Shown here: piece by piece, positions 42,627 to 48,151 of the stretch
Position numbering within the stretch: the first letter of the stretch is position 1
Layout: each line of letters opens with the position of its first letter
Assembly: GCF_023887685.1 (NCBI RefSeq)
Contig: NZ_JAMWMR010000037.1
Span: 1-48,151, forward strand
DNA: 48,151 nucleotides
Direction: 5' to 3'
Origin: Streptomyces macrolidinus
GTDB taxonomy: Bacteria; Actinomycetota; Actinomycetes; Streptomycetales; Streptomycetaceae
The notes under the pieces: model-generated
Seen by the model: only the letters and a program-made list of their open reading frames with translations
The model's database searches: none
What the model was told of the DNA's origin: nothing
Program-made: the position numbers and the translations under genes

Positions 42627-45600
42627 GTGAGCAGGGCGGGGCAGGCTGGGGAGGTCGGCAGTGTCTTCCGGTGCGAGCTGGCCGCGCACTTGGCCGTACA
42701 CGGGCTCCGTGGCCGCCCGGTGTCGGGGCTGGACGTTCCCGCAGGCGTGTGGCCCGTCCGGCTGGACTTCGAGACCAGCGACCCGACCGACGACATCCGT
42801 GTCACCTTCTCCGACGGGCGCCGCGCCTACGTGTCCGCGAAGCGGAAGATCGACCGAGGGCGTCCGCTGGAAGAGACGCTGACGGGGTGGGTGGGACAGG
42901 CTCCGACGCTCGGTCCCGACGATCTTCTGGTCATCGCCGGCGAGGAACTCGTCGGGCCGGTAAAGAACCTCGACCAGGCTCTGCGACGCCACCGTGCGGG
43001 CCTGCGCATGGAGACTGGTGACGAGTCCAGGGCCCTCGCTCTCCTCACCGACCGGCTTCCGGCGCGGGTCCGCGGGCTCGTCCTCGACCGGGCGCGTGTC
43101 CTCCACCTACCCGGCTCGACCGGACCGGCACCGCACCGTGACCTCCTGGCTGCCCTGATGGACCTCGTCGTGGCGGACGCGCAGGGACACCGTGCCGTGA
43201 GCGCGCTGGCCGACTTCTTCCATCGGCAGGCAGGCGAGGCGCTCGGGAGTTCCGCCGAAAACTGGGTCGCCGCCCTGACCGCCTCGGGGGTGACCGTGCT
43301 ACCGGACCAGGGGGGTCCGATGGCGATGCGTCTGGCCTCCCGTCGGAACGCCGTCGATACATACCGCAGCCGGCTCACAGCGGAGGCCGGACGGATCGAC
43401 CTCAGTCTGCTCGCCGATGACCTCTCGCCCCTCGTCGTCGACGACCTCGTCGGCGGCCTCCGGATCGACGGGGAGGGTGAGCGCACCTCTTCCCCTCTCC
43501 TCCGCCGCCTGAGGCGCTGGCGCCGCATGCTCATTGTGGGGCAGCCGGGCTCAGGGAAGTCGGTGGCGGTGCGGGAGATCGCGGCTCACTGCGCCAGCCA
43601 CGCCGACGCCCCCGTCCCGATCCCCGTCTCGCTGCCGCGTCTGCTGAAAGGGCAGCCGGGACGCCTGACCATCGATGGCCTGGTCGACGACGCCGTGGCG
43701 GGCACAGTGCCGGACGCGGACCGGGCGCCGCTCGCCTCGTACCTCATGGAGGAGGTCGACCGGGGATGCGCGCTTGTCCTCTGCGACGGGCTCGACGAAT
43801 GCGGGGCGCGCGCCCCTTGGGTCGCGCAGCAGCTCGAAGAGATCCTCACGTCCCTGCATCCCTCCTGCGGGTTCGTGGCGACGACCCGGGCGAACGCGCA
43901 AGGGGCCGCGGCCCGGCTCGGCCTGCCCCGCGTGAAGCTCGCGCCTCCTCGAGATCTAGGCCCGACGGTCGACAGTGTCCTCGTCGCCTGCGCCGAGGCA
44001 CGGATTCCCAGGCCGGACCGAGCGGCCTTCCTGGCAAAGCGACGCGCCTGGATCGAGGTTGCGAAGGAGGAGCACGCGCATCTGCTCGAGGTGCCGCTAC
44101 TCGCCACCCTGCTCGCTCTCGTCTGCGCGAATGCGCCGGACGCCGACCTCCCCAAGGGGCGTGCAGCGCTGTTGCACCGCGCGGTGGAACAGTCCGTACA
44201 CCGGTGGGAGCAGGCGCGGCTGCGGGGGACGCTCGCCCCGGCCCGGCCCTGGGCACCCTCGCTGACGACGGGCATGCTCCTCGACGGGTTCGTAACGCTC
44301 GGACGGCTCCTCAACGGCGAGGCGACCCCTCCGGCGGGACGCGCCCTCGAGTCACTGACCGGCATGCTGAGGGACCCCCTGCGATGGGCCATGCCGCCCG
44401 CCGCGGCCAGCGAGGTGGCGGAACACGTGCTCCGCTTCTGGGACGAGCACGTCGCCGTGTTCGTGGTGAACAGCGCGGGCGAACTCACCACTCGCAGCAA
44501 GGTCTTCACCGAGATCGCAACGGCCATGTGGGCACGGTCGTGCGGTGCCGAGGAACTGCGGGACTGGCTGCACCATGCCCTCGCCCACACGGACTCCGAC
44601 GGGGTGATCGCACTCGCCGCCGGACTCGATCCCCGTATGACCGAGGCGCTGCTCGATGTCGGTGAGACACAGCGGGAGGCCACCCTGATGGTGGCTGATC
44701 TCGCGGCGCGCGGTGTCGTGACTCTTTCCGACAACGAGATGGAACGGGTCTTGGGCCAGTTGACGGACGGAGTCCTCGGCGCGCTAGCGGGCGAGCCGGT
44801 ACTCCCGCGCGGCCCCGGCAAGCCCCCGAAGTTCTTCCCGGCGTTGTGGGACAAGACACGCAACACGGGGCCTTGGCCCTTCGTGGAGGCCGCGTGTCTG
44901 CTAGCCCTGCCGTCGGCGTCTCGGCGACAGCGAGCGGACCTCGTGGAACTGTCCGAGCTTGACGGCACCGCCGAGGCGATCGCCCGGACCCTGTGCGCGC
45001 TGACGGACGCACGCACGGACGTGTCCCCCTTGAGCGAGGCGGAGATCGACGCGCTCCGCGCGGTGCTGGCGCTTCCCATGCCACAGGACCCCGAGATGGT
45101 GCAGAAAGGGCGGCGCAGATGGGAGATGGTCCGTGGAGGCCCCCTCACACCGGGACTGGAGCAGGTCGCCCTAGGCGCGGCCGAACATCTCGGTGAGCTT
45201 CCCGACAACGCGGGTGAGCGCGTGTTCGCCCTTGCGAGGCACACGCCGGGGCGCGTCGCAGAGAGGATCTACGCCGCACTCGCGCGCGCGGGATTCGATA
45301 CGCGTCGGCGTTGGGGGAACATCGCCGCCGGGCTGCGGGACTGGGCATCCAGCTCGCTGGACGACAGGACGGCCCTCCTCTCCGACCTCGCGTCGCTCTA
45401 TGGCCCGTGCTCGGAGTCCATGGACGGCGGCTTCTGGTCGCTCACCGCCCTCGGTGACCTTCTCTCGGCGACCGGATACTCCGATTCTCCGGCGAGCGAG
45501 ATCGGCCGCGCCTTCGCCCACGACAGCGCCGACGAGCGCCGGGCATGGCTCGACGCGACGGCAGACGCCTACGGCATCGACAAGGCGGCTGTGGCCGCCC

Positions 45601-46202
45601 AGGCGCGTCACCTCCAGCGAATCACCGTGCCCGATTCCCTGCTGGACGAATGGCTCGTCGCGAGCACACCGCCCCTGGTCGAGCCGTCGCCGCTCCCCGA
45701 TCTCGGGCAGGTCCTCACGGACGCCCAGCAAACGGCGTTGCTGACGTGCCTGGAAGCGGACTCCTCATGGATAGCGTGGTCGGCGGCGAACGTGCTGATC
45801 AACCTGGAGAGAGGTCGCGTTCCGTGGGACGGTCAGGAGCTGTTCGAAAGGGACATGATCCATTGGCCTCGCCACCGGGCAGCCCTCTTCTACGCCGTCG
45901 CCGTCATGACCTCAAGCGATCGGCGCCCTTCGCTCCTGGCACGGGCCGCTTCCTCGGAGTCGGCGGACCACCGATTGGCGGCGAGAATGTTGATCTCTGC
46001 CGAACCTAGTCTCGACTCCAGCGGTTCAATCGTGGAGGCTCTGCGCCGGGACGCCGACCTATCGGTCCGTCCGAAGGACGCGCATCAGGCCACGCCCGCC
46101 CCGACGCACTGGAGTTGCGACCACTGCCGGACGATCCAGGCCCTCGACACCGAGGACTGTCCAGGGTGTGACGAGGGTGTGCGCCCTCGGCCTGAGGGAT
46201 GA
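42627..46202 (+). CDS. NACHT-family STAND NTPase with possible nuclease N-terminus and zinc-ribbon C-terminus
   Basis: 1191 residues from a GTG. Residues 10-110 resemble the REase-like effector of defence NTPases (Asp cluster SDPTDDIRV at 51-59, then YVSAKRKI with K72), but the usual Glu/Gln before the Lys is Ser, so activity is uncertain. The NACHT core has Walker A VGQPGSGKS (304-312) and Walker B LVLCDGLDECG (383-393). A long helical sensor region follows. The C-terminus has a zinc ribbon, CDHC then CPGC 10 residues later. Such NLR-like proteins recognise phage components and trigger an effector. It is cargo of the integrated element. Confidence 0.85.
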   Translation: MSRAGQAGEVGSVFRCELAAHLAVHGLRGRPVSGLDVPAGVWPVRLDFETSDPTDDIRVTFSDGRRAYVSAKRKIDRGRPLEETLTGWVGQAPTLGPDDLLVIAGEELVGPVKNLDQALRRHRAGLRMETGDESRALALLTDRLPARVRGLVLDRARVLHLPGSTGPAPHRDLLAALMDLVVADAQGHRAVSALADFFHRQAGEALGSSAENWVAALTASGVTVLPDQGGPMAMRLASRRNAVDTYRSRLTAEAGRIDLSLLADDLSPLVVDDLVGGLRIDGEGERTSSPLLRRLRRWRRMLIVGQPGSGKSVAVREIAAHCASHADAPVPIPVSLPRLLKGQPGRLTIDGLVDDAVAGTVPDADRAPLASYLMEEVDRGCALVLCDGLDECGARAPWVAQQLEEILTSLHPSCGFVATTRANAQGAAARLGLPRVKLAPPRDLGPTVDSVLVACAEARIPRPDRAAFLAKRRAWIEVAKEEHAHLLEVPLLATLLALVCANAPDADLPKGRAALLHRAVEQSVHRWEQARLRGTLAPARPWAPSLTTGMLLDGFVTLGRLLNGEATPPAGRALESLTGMLRDPLRWAMPPAAASEVAEHVLRFWDEHVAVFVVNSAGELTTRSKVFTEIATAMWARSCGAEELRDWLHHALAHTDSDGVIALAAGLDPRMTEALLDVGETQREATLMVADLAARGVVTLSDNEMERVLGQLTDGVLGALAGEPVLPRGPGKPPKFFPALWDKTRNTGPWPFVEAACLLALPSASRRQRADLVELSELDGTAEAIARTLCALTDARTDVSPLSEAEIDALRAVLALPMPQDPEMVQKGRRRWEMVRGGPLTPGLEQVALGAAEHLGELPDNAGERVFALARHTPGRVAERIYAALARAGFDTRRRWGNIAAGLRDWASSSLDDRTALLSDLASLYGPCSESMDGGFWSLTALGDLLSATGYSDSPASEIGRAFAHDSADERRAWLDATADAYGIDKAAVAAQARHLQRITVPDSLLDEWLVASTPPLVEPSPLPDLGQVLTDAQQTALLTCLEADSSWIAWSAANVLINLERGRVPWDGQELFERDMIHWPRHRAALFYAVAVMTSSDRRPSLLARAASSESADHRLAARMLISAEPSLDSSGSIVEALRRDADLSVRPKDAHQATPAPTHWSCDHCRTIQALDTEDCPGCDEGVRPRPEG

Positions 46203-46386
46203 GTCAGGAGCAACACCACGCGCGACGCGCCGGGCGGAGGCAGCCACGGCCGAAAATGGAGCGGGCGGTCGCGCAGAGTTCACCAATCATGATCCTTACC
46301 GCGCCGCGTGGAGAAATCCGACGTGTGCGTCACGATTGGGCTGCGGCGACACCTGCCGGTCTTCCCCGGGAAGCGTTACCTGTACG

Positions 46387-46671
46387 GGAGGCCTGTGCAT
46401 CATCCAGGCCAAGCGCACCAAGAACACCGTCCCGGCGGAAGCCGTCCGCGCGCTGGCCGGCGTCATGCACGACAAGGCCGCTGCGAAAGGCATCCTCGTC
46501 ACCACCGCATGGTTCGGAAAGACCAGCCTGGACTTCGCGCATCGGACCGGCCGCATGCAACTCATCGACGGCTGCGGGCTCAAAGCCCTGCTCCAGGAAC
46601 AGCTCGGTATCGACGCCCTGATCGGACTTCCGAAGGTTCCGCCCGGCTGGGTTCCGGAAGACCTCAAGTGA
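46387..46671 (+). pseudogene. 5'-truncated Mrr-type restriction endonuclease
   Basis: The frame from 46387 to 46671 matches the C-terminal part of Streptomyces Mrr-like nucleases: GGLCIIQAKRTKNTVPAEAV carries the catalytic Gln-X-Lys, and VRALAGVMHDKAAAKGILVT and GLPKVPPGW follow. The upstream codons (46203-46386) do not continue the domain and no start codon with a ribosome site is near, so the N-terminal half with the catalytic Asp is lost. It is a relic between the NACHT and HNH genes. Confidence 0.75.
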
Positions 46672-46829
46672 GGAGCGCTCCGTCGAACCGGACGAGGTCC
46701 GTCACCTGAGCGGTGTCGGATGCGCACACGAACAGTTGGAAGGCGTGTTGGCGTCAAAGACTCGACGTCATCTGCCGCTTCTGTGGCCTTGCCGCAGCAG
46801 CGCCATCGCCTTCCAGGACGCGGGCTCGA

Positions 46830-46843
46830 TGCGTGAGCGAACG
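46830..46843. repeat. Copy of TGCGTGAGCG repeat
   Basis: TGCGTGAGCGAACG resembles TGCGTGAGCGGACGG at 28004-28018 and 47721-47735. These lie near both ends of the integrated element and may be integrase arm-binding sites. Confidence 0.35.
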
Positions 46844-46959
46844 AAAGGGGAAGGGCGGCACTTGGAGCTACCTCAACTCAGAGTGTCCACACAATGACTC
46901 ATTGTCAGCGGCTGGGGCTAGCCTCTCCTCACTCAAAACGCCGGAGGTTGGAGATCCCT

Positions 46960-47673
46960 ATGACACTGGTAGATGAAGGCGTTCAGCGGGGCAAGCGCTC
47001 AAAGCAGCCGACATGGGTGTGGCTGATGGCGCTGACGTCGAACGAAGGCTGTTGCGCCTACTGCGCCGTCAGCCCGTCGACAACGCTCGACCACGAGGAA
47101 CCCATCGCCGACAACGGTGCGGACACCTGGTGGAACTTTCTGCCCGCGTGTAAGCCCTGCAACGACTGGAAGGGTAAGCGCACGGCGATGGAATGGTTGA
47201 TCGACCAGAAGCTCCATCGCGAGCAACCGAAGGTGGGGTTCGACACCCGTCGTATGCCACTAAGGATGTTCCACGGCTTCGAGGGACGCCTCAGCCGCAT
47301 CCAGGGCGAGATCCGAGAGGCAAGCCGTCGGGATTGGTTTCGCCACCACTACGGCGACGCCCGACACAGGAACAAGGCAGAGATGTTGGAACACTTGGAG
47401 ACCTGCAGAGAGGAACTGTCCAGCTATCCGCATCTCCCGTGGACGACGCCCAACGTCTACACATCCACCGGCGCTGTGTGCACGAGGCACATGTGCTGCG
47501 GTTACTGGCACCCCCAGGCAAGGAGCCTGGACGCGGTAATCCTGTCGGATGATCAGTACAGGGCCTTCTCGAAGGCTGCCTTCGTCGAAGGAATGTCGGA
47601 AGGGGATCTCGCGGCCAAGCTGATCGCGGGATACCTGCTGGCAGGCAGGAGGGCCACAGCGTCAGCCGGCTAA
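46960..47673 (+). CDS. HNH endonuclease
   Basis: 237 residues from an ATG with GGAG 6 bases upstream. The HNH/beta-beta-alpha metal site is clear: CCAYC (31-35), LDHEEP (D44, H45), WNFLPACKPCNDWKGK (N59, C64, C67, N68, K71), with paired Cys binding zinc. The C-terminal 130 residues are unassigned but contain further Cys and His (CTRHMCCGYWHPQ). It is a DNA nuclease, probably a defence effector. It is the last gene of the element before the right attachment site. Confidence 0.88.
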   Translation: MTLVDEGVQRGKRSKQPTWVWLMALTSNEGCCAYCAVSPSTTLDHEEPIADNGADTWWNFLPACKPCNDWKGKRTAMEWLIDQKLHREQPKVGFDTRRMPLRMFHGFEGRLSRIQGEIREASRRDWFRHHYGDARHRNKAEMLEHLETCREELSSYPHLPWTTPNVYTSTGAVCTRHMCCGYWHPQARSLDAVILSDDQYRAFSKAAFVEGMSEGDLAAKLIAGYLLAGRRATASAG

Positions 47674-47720
47674 CGCTCCAGACGCTATGCCAGCCCAGCC
47701 TGCGGTAGTTGCGTGCGCGA

Positions 47721-47735
47721 TGCGTGAGCGGACGG
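47721..47735. repeat. Copy of TGCGTGAGCGGACGG repeat near the right end
   Basis: 15 bases identical to 28004-28018 at the integrase end. It lies 112 bp inside the right attachment repeat and is a candidate arm-type site for integrase or excisionase. Confidence 0.45.
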
Positions 47736-47773
47736 TCCGGCACGGGGTGTCACGAGCGGGATCGGTCGGGAAG

Positions 47774-48151
47774 TCACGCGGCGCCGACCTGGAGAAACAA
47801 CACAGCGTGGCCGTCTGCGGCACCACCCGGCAAGGATCCGATCCCACTCCTAAAGCGGGTGTCGCAGGTTCGAATCCTGCCGGGGGCACAACGCATTACC
47901 GCTCTGACCTGGGGCCCAGGAAGGGGTCCTACTCGGCCTCGGACATCTCGTCCGAGGCCGTTTGCGTGAGTGGACAGGATCCTGGGCTCCAAGATCTCGC
48001 CCGACGGATCAGCACCGTTCGGCACGGACACCGGGCCGACGTTCTCCCCGTCGCCGAGCCGAGGACCCGCTCCGGGAGCGATGTTCTCCGCGGTAGCACG
48101 AGCAGGCGGTACGAGCCGGGCAGTAGCCTCAGCAATCGCCAGGTCGGCCTT
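47774..48151 (-). CDS. Second integrase, C-terminal part (partial, frameshifted tail)
   Basis: Entering from the window edge, the frame reads ADLAIAEATARLVPPAR, nearly the same as ADLAIAEAAARLVPRAR in the integrase at 27959. The two then diverge. Near the end it lacks one copy of an 11-bp tandem repeat (CGCTCACGCAC) present in the first integrase, so the normal end (QTASDEMSEAE in the other frame) is missed and translation would run through the attachment repeat to a stop at 47774. It belongs to a second element inserted in tandem. The catalytic part lies outside the window. Confidence 0.75.
   Translation of the reverse strand, partial: KADLAIAEATARLVPPARATAENIAPGAGPRLGDGENVGPVSVPNGADPSGEILEPRILSTHANGLGRDVRGRVGPLPGPQVRAVMRCAPGRIRTCDTRFRSGIGSLPGGAADGHAVLFLQVGAA
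47847..47914. repeat. Direct repeat, right attachment site (tRNA-Arg 3' fragment)
   Basis: 68 bp identical to 27870-27937. It contains the tRNA-Arg anticodon loop to 3' end without the 5' half, so it is not a tRNA gene. It separates the integrated element from a second integrase. Confidence 0.93.

Larger units (their letters stand above)
27870..47914. mobile_element. Integrative mobilizable element in tRNA-Arg
   Basis: About 20 kb bounded by 68-bp identical direct repeats, one of them the 3' end of an intact tRNA-Arg(CCT). The integrase is next to the tRNA end. The backbone holds an excisionase-like protein, a DUF3631 ATPase, a repeat-rich putative origin, a DUF2637 membrane protein, MobC and a relaxase. 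No FtsK/TraB-type DNA translocase or type IV secretion gene is present, so it is mobilizable rather than self-transmissible. Cargo runs from 36021 to 47673. Confidence 0.88.

Noticed and set aside
42349..42630. Possible 93-codon ORF before the NACHT gene
   Set aside because: A ribosome site is present, but composition is low-complexity and nothing else supports it.
43586..45244. 552-codon minus-strand ORF opposite the NACHT gene
   Set aside because: Ser/Arg/Ala-rich shadow frame; the plus strand carries Walker A, Walker B and a zinc ribbon.
47841..47919. Second tRNA-Arg gene
   Set aside because: Only the anticodon-loop-to-3'-end part is present; the acceptor 5' strand and D-arm are missing, so it is an attachment-site fragment.
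1..48151. CRISPR array
   Set aside because: No regularly spaced repeats of 20-40 bases were seen.

Overview
The window is actinobacterial and almost certainly Streptomyces. It is very GC-rich with GC-biased third codon positions, uses many GTG and some TTG starts behind GGAGG-type ribosome sites, couples genes through GTGA/ATGA overlaps, and carries typical Streptomyces families (DUF397 with DUF5753 XRE regulators, anti-sigma-like ATP-binding proteins, DUF2637, NB-ARC/TPR regulators). Nearly everything seen is accessory DNA.

Layout. (1) 1-3166: an anti-sigma-like ATPase (partial), divergent from an XRE/DUF397 pair; then about 700 bp of apparently decayed DNA, an unrecognised ORF and a small XRE protein. 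(2) 3509-17501: a DNA restriction/defence island. Genes for a MORC/MutL-like GHKL ATPase, a Z1 superfamily-II ATPase, a PD-(D/E)XK protein and an AIPR protein run in one direction. A Vsr nuclease, an AbrB-like protein and a C5-cytosine methyltransferase follow; the methyltransferase has an endonuclease III-like Cys-X6-Cys-X2-Cys-X5-Cys tail. A translationally coupled pair closes the island: a kinase with two GHKL ATPase domains and a receiver protein with an unusual C-terminal domain. (3) 17809-22983, minus strand: a membrane-anchored NB-ARC/TPR protein, a 63-residue putative RiPP precursor ending in IWPWPL, a radical SAM/SPASM enzyme, a GNAT acetyltransferase and a Cys-rich small protein. This resembles the FxSxx-COOH RiPP systems but has a different core. 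(4) 23639-27627: four plus-strand genes (coiled-coil/winged helix, winged helix, a tyrosine-recombinase-fold protein lacking most catalytic residues, and a DDE-transposase-like protein) that may form an unusual transposon. (5) 27839-47914: an integrative mobilizable element in tRNA-Arg(CCT), bounded by a perfect 68-bp direct repeat. (6) 47774-48151: the start of a second, related element in tandem at the same site.

In the integrated element the backbone is integrase, XRE regulator, excisionase-like protein, DUF3631 ATPase, an iteron-like region, DUF2637 membrane protein, MobC and relaxase. No FtsK/TraB translocase is present, so it should need a helper to transfer. The cargo is two hydroxymethylbilane-synthase homologues, a HemB homologue without its Schiff-base lysines, a chain of overlapping small ORFs, an ATP-binding/XRE divergon, an HD-domain hydrolase, a large NACHT protein with a possible nuclease N-terminus, a broken Mrr-type nuclease and an HNH nuclease. 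The NACHT, Mrr and HNH genes suggest anti-phage cargo.

The best candidates for undescribed biology are the RiPP locus, the dual-ATPase kinase/receiver pair with the Fe-S-tailed methyltransferase, the four-gene transposon-like cluster, and the HemB/HemC-like cargo. All functions are inferred by reading the translated sequence; no database search was run.
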